Positions 11,176 to 23,058 of a stretch of 64,000 bases of DNA are shown here, piece after piece; the stretch's first letter is position 1; every line of letters starts with the position of its first letter. The notes under the pieces are model-generated. The model was not told the origin of the DNA, did not search any database, and was given only the letters and a program-made list of their open reading frames with translations. The stretch is from Trichoderma breve (Eukaryota > Ascomycota > Sordariomycetes > Hypocreales > Hypocreaceae): NCBI RefSeq assembly GCF_028502605.1, contig NC_079232.1, positions 1,798,001-1,862,000 on the forward strand, read 5' to 3'. The translations under genes were made by a program, and so were the position numbers.

Positions 11176-13917
11176 AAAACGACAGAGCATCTGCCAGATG
11201 GACTAAGAGAAACAACACAGCAAGTCTCCGCTCTCCACGCTTGCGCCGTTCATCTGCAGCACATGTCAATCTGAGAATGCCAGCCATTGTCTGTGCACCG
11301 CACTAGCATCTTGCGAAACTGAAACAGTCACCGCGTTTTACAAATAGAGAGATACCAACACATACCAAAATGGAGAGAATGATTGGAGTGGAGAACGGAT
11401 CCCCATATTAATGCGGTTGAGGATGGGATGGGGATTGCTCGGACATGAAGTAATGATGGATAGATTCGGTCGTTTTTGATACCTTTGTTTTACACCCAGC
11501 TCTAGACTTTCGTTAATGATAAACATGATACCTCATAAGCACTATGCCTAAGACAGTTGGTTTTGGTGATTCAACATGCAGCTCTCAAGAGTTTCAGAGC
11601 TTCATGGCATGATCGTCACATGATGGAGCTCAAAGTGGTTCTCTCCAGTCACTCAATCGCCAATGTGGACCCGGGAGATCGTCAAACTTTTGGGTCACAA
11701 TGAAAAAATGTGGCCTTGGGCATCCCTCGCTTCGTAGTTCAAACGAGTGCCGAGAGTTGCCCATATTAGTCGGCCATGGATGCAGCTAAGGTGGAGACAT
11801 GTTGCCTAGTAAGTTGGCGCCCTGAAAGACCTCATGATGCATGTTCCTCGGGAGTCTCGGAGAGAAGCTGCATGGCTAGTAGTAGTTTATGTGTGTGGTG
11901 TGCAATTCCGCGGAATTCACTTACACGATCGGCCTAGGTACGACTCTACAAAAACGAATAACATTTTGGAGAAAATATATAGATGAGGTGACAAACTTTT
12001 AAAATTTTAATGTTTACTATCAAGACTTTCTTATGCTGTCTATTCTTCCTCGTCTTTCTTTTCCTCCCGGTTTTTTAAAATTCTGCAGCCGTCTGTCGGT
12101 TTACATTCTGGCCGATTCCGGAGCAGCATCCAAGTCGCGGATCACCTGTTTCCAATGACAAATATCATGCGCGCATCCAACGAATAGTAAAAAGGCTAGA
12201 TTATAAACAATTACATATCACGGAATTAAAGATAAATTCCTATTCGCCTGCTAATATCTGGAGGTGTATGTACATGTACTGAGTGAGGGGCACGGGCAGC
12301 CGTAGACAGCCCTCATTTATGCAACTTGCTGATATTTGACAGCAAACACCCGATGGCAGCCGATTCCGTCTCATGTTTTCAACACTAATGTCTCTACTAC
12401 AGGTTGGTACTATGGGAATAGCATATGATTTGTCATACCGCGTTATGCAGAGGACTTGGCCATACTTTTCTTGTTTGGACATTATTCTATGGATTTGTAG
12501 TTTAAGTATTGAATAAGTCATGTTAACTATGTAGATACTTATTGGACTCGGGGCAATTCAAGTTACACGGAGTTATTTAGTTCCATTTTGACGTAGATGT
12601 CAATAAATATAAAGCTTGCAACCCCTAAGGCCTGTTACCTTTTCTTTCAATAGATGCCCTGGAATGCTAGTTTATATATTTATGTTTCGGTAGGCTTGGT
12701 ATCGGCGTTAAGAAGAGAGTCTCTTCATTATTTTTTAAAATATATCATCTACTACGTGACAGCACTCGTGGCGCCTGCAACTCCCTCTACCTTCAGGCTC
12801 AATCAACAACTCATCAGCAATATTTACTTGTCATATTATTCTTTCACATTGACCTCAATTGTGTCGTCAGCATAGGGGCTGAGCTCATTAATCTTTCAGC
12901 GAGTTATTTGAAAAGTTAATAAGATGGTTATTTAGGCAATTATATAGGTCATCTTTTAGACAACCTGTGCAGTGCAGCGGGTGCATTATCGAATTCTCGT
13001 ATAGAGAGAAAAGAGGTGAATTTGCCCTGGCTTTATGCATGAGAAGACTCGATTAGGCGTTACATGTATTTGAAGTCTCTGTTTGGCATTAAATGTATGT
13101 GAAGTGTCTGCTTGGTATTATATGTATGTGAAGTATCTGTTAGGCAATCCACGCATTTGAAGTCTCTGTTTGGCATTACATGTCTGTGCCTCGTATCCAG
13201 CCGGCCAGGGTCGCTGCAATCCACGTCATCCATTGTCTCATCTCCCTGTCACTGACCCTGATGTGTTGGGATTTAATGCCTTAGAGAGAAAAGCTCATGT
13301 AGGCTTCAAATCAAGTTAGATATATGAAGACTACTCAAAGAGGCACTTTAGTTGTTGAACTTTTAGTCATGTCTGAGTAAAGTTCCATCTCGCATGCTTC
13401 CGCTTACAGTTATCTATAAGGTGTTGATGTAATGGAGGCCATCACCGCTCATGTCAATACGGTATTTATTGGTTTAAATAGTTCGTGAGAAGCAAGAAGG
13501 ATATGGAAATTATTCTGGACAAACAGTCTTATTGACAGTCAAATCCAACCTGTATCTGCGTCTCATTAGCCCAGACATCATGGCTATCTCGTCCCTTTGC
13601 GACCTTGACTCTGACCTCAGTGGCTGTTGTTTGTGCCGCATCTCCGACGACGCATGTCACCCACGAGCGGCGAGATATTCACAGCCATCGTCACTGGGAG
13701 AAGCGTAACCGTCTCGGACCACACGATATAATCCTCGTGAGAATTGGCGTCAGCCAGCGCAACTTGGATTCGTACCTATAAGTAATCATGGCGTCATGCA
13801 GAGCACCACTATCGACATTTTTTGTGCTGTAAGCATTGGACAAATTACATGTAGTCTTTGGAAAGATGGTCATTAATATATTTCATCTACATGTAGTGAT
13901 GGCATCTATACTAGGTA
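11176..13917. other. 2.7-kb gene-poor AT-rich stretch
   Basis: The first part is the 3' region of the MARVEL-like gene. The remainder is AT-rich and holds the minisatellite at about 13.05-13.19 kb. No coding region is supported on either strand. Confidence 0.5.
13054..13188. repeat. Minisatellite, ~29-nt unit, about 4.5 copies
   Basis: Five successive units begin at about 13054, 13084, 13113, 13141 and 13171, each reading roughly TGGCATTACATGTATGTGAAG followed by TCTCTGT. Spacing is 28-30 nt and units differ at a few positions. Confidence 0.8.
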
Positions 13918-16719
13918 TTACGCAAAGGGAAGGTAAGCAGCAATGAGGCCACCCCATCCGCCCTTGTTGTCGGCACTGAGAGCAGCGGTATTGCCATTTA
14001 CGGTGACCATGTTCTTCACCAAGTGTGTGCCAAGGTTGAAGATCTTCAATCTCTTAGGCTGTCCCTCGATAGAGACAATGTTGTCTTGAGCATATGGGCC
14101 TGAAACGCCATTAAGACCATTGAAGAACTAGGTGTTGTTAGCATTGAGATCGAAACGGAGGCACGAGGATGCAGATGAGCAGTGATGTAGTCTTACCTGC
14201 CAGAAGCCCAGGCCGTAAAAGGTCAAATCGCTGCCACCGACGACACGAAGAGACCAACCCATGAAGCACTGCAGCGAGCTTCCATCGCAGTTGGAGTAAT
14301 CGGGGTCAGAGTATCTGGCATCAGGCCTAGGAAACAAGTCAACGTCAAAGGCACGTGCAGAAATAAACAATTATGGGAAAACTCACGTCCAAGGTTGAGG
14401 AGCCACAGGTGCAGGCTGCCAATACACAGTCTCCGTTTGTGCCATCAAAGCTTGCACGTTTTCAGCACCAACAAACTGGTACTGGTACAGCACAAAGTGC
14501 TCAAATGCAGTGCCGACAAGCCATGTTCCGCGCTTGGATTCAACAAGAAGGCCTCGACCCACGGCAACAGACTGACTGGTTCCGTTCGTGGCACCGCTCA
14601 ATCCGTCCAGATCACGGTTGACGGACCAGCCCCAGACGCTTTCCAAGTAAGTCTGGCTGTTGGACTTCAGATGCATGAACAAGAAAGCAGCTTTGCACTG
14701 TTCGATGGGCGACTGAGGATAAGAGCGGCACTTGGTCTCGACCTCAGAGCCGATTGTTCCACCAGCGCGGAAGTGCGCATCCCACAGACCAACGTCGCCA
14801 GGCTTAAATCCAGAAGCGTTGTTTTCCACGAGAATGGCACCGGGGAGGACATCGGCCACATCGAAGGCGATGTCGCTCACCTCGATGATGCCACGAGAGC
14901 CGGTATCGCCCATCTTGAAGACAACTTGAGGGTTCTTCTCATCCTCAAATGTCTTTCCATATGCTATATAAACGATTGACTGCTTAGCAAGAAACTTTCA
15001 GATATGGCCATACTGGGATTGATCACTCACCACTAATAGTAGACCACACCTCGCCGACAATTCTGGATCCAACAGGAACGTGAATAGTGCCACTAACTCG
15101 GTAGTTTCCGGCAGGGAAATAAGTGATTCTTCGGTTAGCATTGGCCTTGAGAGCAGCATTGATAGCTTTGGTAGCATCAGTCTTGCCATCACCGGTAGCA
15201 CCAAAGTCTCGGACGCTCGAAAAGCAGCCGGAGCTGTACTGCTCATACTGAGGCCGCGACTTGGTCCAGTAGGCACCACTGGAGTCGACCAAGGCTTGGG
15301 GCCTTGACAGAGAGCCGCTGCTCTCGAGGTATTTGCCGGTAGTTTGATCCTTGTAAACTGTTCCCTGAATATAGGATTTCACTGTGGTGGATCGAGTTGA
15401 TCCGGAAAGAAGAGAGGCTCCTTGAGTATCAGCGACGACGTGGCCGACACGGTTGATCTTGAGGTTCTCAATGATAAGGGAGCCATCGGCATTCTTTGTG
15501 TGTTGCGATACAACAACCTTGTCGGTGGAAGTGGCTTCTGAATCGATCAGAATGACAGATCCTACAGAGTTGTTTGGTGGGGCAGTAAAGTTGACGCCGG
15601 TGTTGACATTGTTAAACTTGACACCCTGAAGAGACAGTGTAAAGATGTGATCAATCTGGATTCCGGTTTTGACATTGTTAAAAGTCAGGGCGCGCATAGC
15701 GTACTGCTGGTTGTTCAGTCGGATCTATATGCATCACCTAGATTAGCCGTTGCTCATTTGGATTCAAATCATAGCATAGAAGAACTCACTCCGATGTTGC
15801 CTCCGGTAAACTCCAGGTCGCCCATGAAAGTAGCGGAGCCGCCGCCGCCACCAGTGGTTCCGTTGAAAACGACACCCTGGTGCAGACTGTTCTCGGCCAT
15901 CTTCATGTGGTTGAAGCTCAGAGTCACGGCCTGGGCAGACGGCCAGTTGACACAAGCCACGGACGACTTGACATCTACACTTGTAGTATCGAAAACGAAG
16001 TTTCGAACTTGGTAGTAGAGGTTGATGGTAGTGGGGAATGGCGAAGTGGTAGGAGAAGGGAAAGTATCCAACAGGTATCGACCAGAGAAATTCTTGTCGG
16101 CCTTGAGGACAGGCCTATCCAATGGGTTGCCAACAAGCTGGGTGAAGATGTAGCTGTTGAGGGTTTGTGAGATCTTGTAAGTACCGGAGGGGAAGTAGAT
16201 GAGCGCAGGTTTGAGTGTCTTTGCAGGAGGATCTCCTGGACCGCAACCCCATAGGCAACGTCCTCCGGCTGATAGCATTAAGCGTTAGAACAGCATATCT
16301 TCAAAGATGCTGGCTAAAACGAATGGAAATGGGAATCGTACCGTCAATAGCCGCTTGAATCGCAGCGGTATCATCTGTTTTCCCGTCGCCCTTCGCACCA
16401 AAGTCTTTCACGTTGCGGTAGACGGCATACGAGGAATCGTTCAGAAATGGAGAGATGCCCGTGTGCTTGATAGTTTCCATCCAAAAGTCTTGGTGGCGAA
16501 TGACGGGATGGCACTGGCCGAAAGTGAGGCTAGCATCCAAAGACAAAGAGAGGCCGCGATCAACAAGTCTGGCGATTTTGTAAGCATCAATTGAACCAAT
16601 TGTGTGTATAGAGGCGAGAAGACAGGAACCTACGACTCTGGAGCAATCTCAATGGCAGCCGCATTCACTGCGGACGCGACTCCCGCGAGCCATGTCAGCA
16701 ATTGAGTTGCTCGAACCAT
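13918..16719 (-). CDS. Secreted exo-beta-1,3-glucanase, GH55 (800 aa)
   Basis: Seven exons, 16719-16634, 16568-16342, 16268-15790, 15724-15031, 14963-14387, 14326-14197 and 14127-13918, join in frame to 800 aa. Residues 1-21 are a signal peptide (TQLLTWLAGVASAVNA region). Two copies of the pectate-lyase-3-type motif are visible: VKDFGAKGDGKTDDTAAIQ in the first half and VRDFGATGDGKTDATKAIN in the second. They mark the two tandem right-handed beta-helices that define GH55. Asn-rich helix turns (FNNVKTGI, FNNVNTGV) lie between them. GH55 enzymes release glucose or short oligomers from laminarin-type beta-1,3-glucan outside the cell, for wall remodelling, mycoparasitism or nutrition. Length, domain order and secretion signal all fit. 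The 1.4-kb upstream region is non-coding. Confidence 0.95.
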
Positions 16720-18080
16720 GGTGGCAATGGTCTCGTAGCAGAAGGATCAATTCAGATACTCTGAACAACTTGAGGCAATCCTGAACCCACTGAATTGAGC
16801 ATGCGGAGAGGCCTGGGAATTTAAATGACATGGTAAACAAGATAACCTTGATCCAAAGTCCGGGGCAAGATCCGCAAAATTATCCGTCATGTTACAACAG
16901 CTGCGACCATCCTGACGCTTTTCCGAAGCTTTGGCTTTCCCCAACTTCTGGACAGCGAATCGGGAAGCCCTCCGAAAATGCTCAAATGCAGGTTCAACAG
17001 CTATGGTTGGTGGAAGATATATAATCTGGGGTACCGGCGGTACTGAGAGCCGGCCCGAATGGCCTGGAGCAACATTGAGGATCGAATCATCGCGAAAGGC
17101 AGCAAGGGACGATCTTGTTGTGATTCGTGTAAATTTACATCTACGAACTAAAGCGGTGGGGCGAACAGCTAGAACGGCGCAGTTTAGGCATTGAAAAGGA
17201 TATGAAATGTCATCATGTCAACGTTGGAGGCCGATCAGCTGTTACGTACAACTCCGTTGGTCGATTACATGTACACACAGCTGGATTCAGAATCCTATAG
17301 GCTGAGTGATGGTAATGGGCAACTTTCAACGCTATTATCAACATATGAAGCTCACCGCAAAGAAGCGCCTCTAGCTGCCGACAAGAAGACTATGTTTGAG
17401 GACCATCCGTGCTTAGAATGACCCCCACAGGTCAAATCGGGAAACTTTGTCTTGCCCGATTAGATGGACTGGAGAAAGCTCCCATTGTCATGCGCTTTTG
17501 TTTGGAACTGAGTTTGAACGACAGCTTCAGCCAGCCAGATGAAAAGAGTTCTGTTATACAAGGAACATTTGAGGCCATCGACCCCTGCCGTTGTTACCTA
17601 ACAGCAACTGTCCATGATGCGATGCGACCAACGAGTGATGATCATATGGGGGTATATAGACGACCATCTCAAAAACTAGTCATTATTTGGTGATGTTGCA
17701 AGAATGATACTAGATGATCCCCTATCATCATTGAAGCAACATTTTACGCCTAGTTATTCTTCCGCCTCTTCCGTCTCTTCAGTAGACGAATGGTTTGAGC
17801 CGAATCTATTAATAAACAAGAGAGGACACTCAGAATGTCGTCAGAGAAGTGGTGCTGGGGTATGGAGAACTTTGTTTGTCCACTTGGTTGAAATAGGCAG
17901 CTGTGTAGCAAGCAAATATGCAGGCAAGGATCCAATGTTACCTATCACAAACCACCCCCTCCGACTACAAAACGGTGAAGTTACATGAGCTTTCATGAGC
18001 CTTACTTATTAACCTGACAGAAAAGTAGAAAAGCAAAAAAAGAAAGCGACTGAATCTCAATCGCGTTGTTATATAGGAAA
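16720..18080. other. Intergenic region upstream of the GH55 gene
   Basis: This is the promoter side of the glucanase gene, ending at the tRNA. Short open frames on the plus strand show no recognisable domain or splice continuity. Nothing else is supported. Confidence 0.5.
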
Positions 18081-18175
18081 AGCCCAATGCGGGGGTCGAA
18101 CCCGCAACCTTGAGATTGCATTCAGAATGTGTAACTCTTAAGAGTCTCACGCTCTACCGATTGAGCTAACCGGGC
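18081..18175 (-). tRNA. tRNA-Lys (CUU) with ~22-nt intron
   Basis: Read on the minus strand, the acceptor arm GCCCGGT pairs with ATTGGGC. The D arm is GCTCAATCGGTAGAGC, the anticodon stem TGAGA pairs with TCTCA, and the T arm is GCGGG-TTCGACC-CCCGC. The seven-base anticodon loop CTCTTAA carries anticodon CTT. An intron of about 22 nt interrupts the loop 3' of the anticodon, the canonical position for eukaryotic nuclear tRNA introns. The gene decodes AAG. Confidence 0.95.
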
Positions 18176-18747
18176 AAGTCACGTGTTGGTCATGGACCAA
18201 TCACGAAACGCCGATTGAGCTGTCAGTCGCTTGTTGGAAAGAGACATTCTTTTTACACTCTATGAAGCTATGGTGTCTTGTAAAAAAAGAGACGAACCGC
18301 TCCAGCAGTTGGCTTTTCCCTTTTCTGCCGACTTCGCATGTAATATTATTCCGGCAGTTGCCTTCTGTCATCAAGGATTTTAGTTATGACAACGATATTT
18401 TGTAAGATATCAGCAGTAAAGCTTGGGAGTCAAACATCATGATGGCTAGTGAAGTGAGACAGAATATCTCATCGCCACAAATTCTCCAACAAAACGCCGC
18501 GTAATATCGGGTGTAACCAAACTACCGAAAGTTGAAACAGATTGGGTATCACACGTCAACCAGTATATGTTTGCATAAATCGTCTTACACCAATCCTACC
18601 GCCATGATCTTATCACATTTGTGCTCTCTTGTAGGCAAGAACACAGCTATATAGAACGCTACACTGCGCTTTTCGCTCATCAGCGTGGAGCGTATTGCCT
18701 AACCGTTGAAGACAAGGAAAAGACCTAAAGAACTATATCTCCCAACA
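18176..18747. other. Upstream region of the 299-aa helical-protein gene
   Basis: The region is non-coding. A TATATAG motif at about 18649 lies 100 nt before the start at 18748 and may serve as its TATA element. Confidence 0.4.
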
Positions 18748-20087
18748 ATGTCCTTTGATGAGTCATTCCTAAGCCCGAGAGGCTTGTTGGTGAACAACAA
18801 CTCAAACTTTGTCTGCGATGGGCCAAACTTCTCAAAGCTCCAACAGGCGACGCAGGCGACGCTAAGATTGCCATACGATGACCAAAGAATTCGCTATGTA
18901 GCTGGGTTTACAGACAAGGGAATGCAAGAGGTATTGCTCAAACTGTACTATTCTGTTAGTAAGGCTTGAAGCTAAAGCTAACAGCTATACTCTGATTTAC
19001 TTATCCCCATCATGGAGGACTTTTACAAGGTACGCACCCATCGTCGGTTGTCGTCGTCTTTTCAAATAATAACGTAGTAGATTACCAACCAATCCATGGT
19101 TCTGGAGGTAGGCAAAAGACACTTCGCTGCAGATGTTGAGGAACACGGAATCTTAACCTCTGGGTTAGAAAGGATATCGTTCCGTGGGAGACGTATGCAA
19201 ACTCATTCTGAAACTCGCAACTGCAGCCCAAATGGACTATGGTAAAAAAGCTCCATCTTCCAATCCTCCTGAAAATAATCTAATCCCGATACATGTCTCA
19301 TGTTCATCTAGACAAGATATTTGATGCTCTCGAGAGGCTCTACGGCCATGAATCAGATAACGACAGCCTCCGCGAGGAAGTTCAGGCGAAAATAAAAGAA
19401 CGCATAGATAAACTCACCTCATTATCAGATATAGCCACCAACGTAACCCACAGCCTGAGAGACGCTATTGGAAATGTTACTGAGGCGCAAATCCTGGTCA
19501 AAAAGATTGGCGTTGATTTGTCGAGTCAAAGTACCATCGAGCGACTTCGCGCATGCCATGAGGGCGAGCGTGACTCCGAGGACTTTGACAACGACTGTAA
19601 TGCGTTGGGGATTCTCCAGGTGAGCTCTCAGCGTAGTCAACCTTTAGGGCGGCATATTATCTTTTCGTGCTTACAGTCTCACGCCTTTGCTGACCAATAA
19701 ACCGAACAGGGCATAATAGACAAGCAAAATATGCAAGACGACTCGGGCGGCTCAATGGATAACTTGCAACACGCTGTCGGTACGGCATTCTCTCCGATTA
19801 ACACTTTGAGTGGGAAAGCGAGTGATATTAATAGGATATTGCTGTAGGAGCCACTGTGGATATCTGGAATGATCTCACTGCATTGTCTACCTACGTGGCG
19901 GAACATACACAACCTGGACCAGGGCCTCTCTTGGATCTACAGAAGAATAAGCTGTTGGAGATGTGGAGCGATTTGGCGACTGAAGGTACGAGGAAGCCAT
20001 CATTGATCAGGAAACTGCTGAATGTCAAATGCTAACCTTACTCTCTGCTGTCTAGTCCAGTATTTCCTAGACAATTACATGGAGTAA
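18748..20087 (+). CDS. Small helical protein, alpha-pore-forming-toxin-like (299 aa, 8 exons)
   Basis: Exons 18748-18954, 18985-19029, 19081-19107, 19169-19241, 19312-19619, 19710-19779, 19848-19985 and 20056-20087 join in frame. Introns are 30-106 nt; the first is only 30 nt, which is suspicious for a real splice. The N-terminus (RGLLVNNN, about residues 10-17) resembles the start of the larger gene at 24395 (KGMFVDNN). The remainder is predominantly amphipathic helix with heptad-like spacing, as in alpha-xenorhabdolysin/HBL-type proteins. A GDVCKL segment near residue 100 looks like the helix-bundle core. No long hydrophobic stretch is seen, so it may be a partner subunit, an inhibitor, or a degenerate paralogue. 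There is no signal peptide. It ends 334 nt from the convergent 805-aa gene. The family assignment is inference from helix pattern and context. Confidence 0.65.
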
Positions 20088-20421
20088 AAGTCAAGCTTTA
20101 CGGCGGCGCCAGCACAACAAATTTGCCCGTATCGTAGCGGCGCCTACTCTGGACTATCTGTTGCTCATATACATTTTGGAGTAGGCCTTATGAAATCCTA
20201 TAAGGAAGAAGAACAATTTCAAGCTGAGGCTACTTGTGCTTTAGTCAATACTGTATGTATTGTAAGCTTCACGGATCTTGGCTTTCATACTCAATATCAT
20301 GATTTGTTGCCACAGAGTTTAATCTCGTGCCGGCACCACAACGCGCAGAAACTATTAATGGCATCTCACGATTTACTCAATCTCTTTTGAAAGATACATG
20401 TAACATGTTAGCCATGTTGTG
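20088..20421. other. Convergent spacer
   Basis: This spacer separates the 3' ends of the 299-aa and 805-aa genes. No gene is seen in it. Confidence 0.5.
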
Positions 20422-23058
20422 TTACTCCTTCAATCTCTCTCCTAAAACCTGACTCGGCGCAAATCGAACCTGTCCTTCCCATTTCAAATCAACTCCTGAT
20501 AATCCACTCAAATCAACCTCTTCAGGATTCAGAAGCTTTATCTTCCATTGCGTAAACGGAGTGGGTTCGGCGTGATATTTGGTTTCAAATATGGGATTAT
20601 CCCACGTCTTTCCTCTTTCTCCGTTTTCGTTAAGCTCGTAGGAACACTGGCGAGACTGGGGAAGGCTTGCAAAGCGAAATACCTGACCATCTTGTATATC
20701 TTCATATATTCCAGATGTGGTAATTTGCAAGTGAACAATCACCATGCCATCTTTACTGGCTTTCTTCTTTGGAAGAGCTCCTTTGAGAGTTGGATCTAAG
20801 CCGCTCAGTCGGTAGTGAGATCCTCCGAAGAAAACCCCAGCTAAAGCTTTGTTGGGGGCGAGAGTAAAGCTACCAGTGTATGTTTCGCCGGTAAGCCCCT
20901 TGACCAGCAGTTCTCCAAAGTTAAATGGGAGCTGCCAGTGTTGTCAGCTATTATACTTTCATTACGGCATTATGAATGGGCACATACCTTGTCACTTTCG
21001 TCATAGTACGTAAAGGCTTTTGTGTAGCGGTTAGCTAATAACCCTTTTAAAAGATAGAAAGCAGGATTAGTAGCTTACCCTGGAAATCGCTGGGATATTG
21101 CTCATCTATTGTCTCCATATCGCGGGCGATCTGGTAAACATCGCTGTCATAATCTTTAATAGATTTCGTGGCTTCAAGAGCAATTTTGCTCTCTGAAAGA
21201 GCCCAGTATCGGTATGCCCAAACCATATTCTGTAGCTCAATCACAACACCCGTTTTGAGAGCTAATAGACGATCATAGAATTGAGCTTCGGCTTTGAGGT
21301 AAACGTCCTCTTGTCCCGTATAGCTGTCAATCAAGCTCTGGAGATCTTTCACCTGCTTTGTGCAACGAATGAGTTCCATTTGAGCCTGAACATACTCATA
21401 CCCAGCTTTAACAGCTTCAGCCTGGATTTGGACCAGCTGCTTCCCATTGATTGCGTGCTTCCGCAGAGCAAGCTGGTATGCAGTTGCGCCTTCAATTCCA
21501 GCCGTAACTGCGAACGACATCTGATCATCTGACTCAAGGATCCAAATGTCCCACGCTGCCATGGTGGCAATAGCACTAGAATCTGCATCCCCCTTTGTCG
21601 TACCCGAGATTTCAGCGATGGAGGGAACATCGACACCAGGATTGGATTCAACAGCTTTGATTGCCGTGACCATTTTAGACACCGATGGATATAATTTGCC
21701 CAGTGCCTTGACAACCTCTTTCAGCTTCTTGAATGTCCCTGAAGTTACTTTCGCAGCGACTTGATTGGCGATTTTTTCCGCTTCCACAGCAACCTCAACG
21801 GCTTTCTCTGCTCCACTAGCTCCAGCCGGATTACCAACACACATTTCGCCAATGCCAACAGCAAATGCTGAGTAGATGTTAAATTAGCCTCGTCTAGGTA
21901 GACCTGAATCACGACAAGATACTTACTAATGACAGCCGTGATTATTTCTTTTATTGCTTTGAGCTTCTGCTCAAACTTCCATTTCTTTATGCCATTCTGA
22001 AAATGCACCCCGGCATCCTGTACAACATCATTGTCAACCCTGAACTGTTGGTCGCAGCTGTCTGCTGCTTTAGCAGCGTCCTGGTACTTTTGATATGCCG
22101 AATCACGCAGTTTGCCTTGCATTGTTTGGCTATCAGTAGCTTTGGCTAGCATTGTCTTCCACGCCTCAATTTGCTCTTTCAGAGACGTTGCTTTATCCTG
22201 AAAACGATCGTACTGAGTCTCGAACGCAGAAGCAGCTGTCAGTGCCAGCTTCATGGTGTTCTTGTATGTGTCTAAAACCAACACAGGGGCATAGGTCATA
22301 TTTTGGCCCGCCATAATTCGGCCGGCGAGTTGCTGGCCCAGGGCCACGGCTTGTGCGTTGAGCATTGTGTGGGATTTCTGACCTGCTGTGATGACTGCTA
22401 CGTAAGAGCAGATGGAGATGGCGATTGAGCTATTGATCCAAAACTGAACCAGCGCAATCCGTAACTCAGTCTCAAGACTGACCTGCAGCTCAGGATGGTT
22501 ATCGTAAGGATAATTCTTGAGATATTCAACGACCACCTCGCCGTTGTCGAAGGCTACAGCTGCCCCGACATTGTCGGTATCTGCGCCAAGATCCAGCGCT
22601 ACCGGGTTGGAATCACCCATACAGACTGATATAGGCTGATTCACCACACGAGCATAAATAGAGATAGCACTGGTAGCAGCATCGCCTGAAGGGACACGTA
22701 AAGTAACCGGCTTGGCCGCGGTCAAAACCCTGGCTGCAATATTTACGGTGCCGTATTTGGCAGGACTGATGGTGATATCCTCGGTCATGAAAGCAAGAAC
22801 ATCGGTATAGACGTTCAGATTATGCATTCCAGGATCAAGGACAGCTGATGCGTCCAGGAAGACGCCCCGGTGGATTGCCAGTTTCTGCTAGCACATTAGC
22901 CTCTAGACCTCAAACGAATCTCCTTAGTGTGAGCATTTTCTCACCGAACGATCGTTCACATTGTCCCCATCTCGTAGAGGAATTGCGGTCATGGCATCCG
23001 AGGTGGCATACTTCTGCCAGTCGGCAGGGTTGTTCGGCTGAAGCGCAGTATTTGTCAT
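20422..23058 (-). CDS. Large multidomain protein with helical pore-former-like core (805 aa)
   Basis: Exons 23058-22945, 22884-21927, 21867-21079, 21034-20988 and 20931-20422 join in frame to 805 aa. Residues 1-155 look beta-rich and may form one or two beta-sandwiches. Residues 165-640 are mostly long helices with many Ala, Gln and Lys. One short hydrophobic helix lies near 185-205 (ending CSYVAVITAG). A second hydrophobic segment near 350-372 (core AVGIGE) lies exactly across the exon 2/3 junction. The last 165 residues are beta-rich; the closing DLSGLSGVDLKWEGQVRF recalls the C-terminal strand pair of Tc-toxin A subunits (a DLS...DVILH.RYTA-type ending). No secretion signal is present. I know no named fungal family for it. 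Membrane-active toxin-like function is inferred from architecture and from the two flanking helical-protein genes. Confidence 0.75.
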
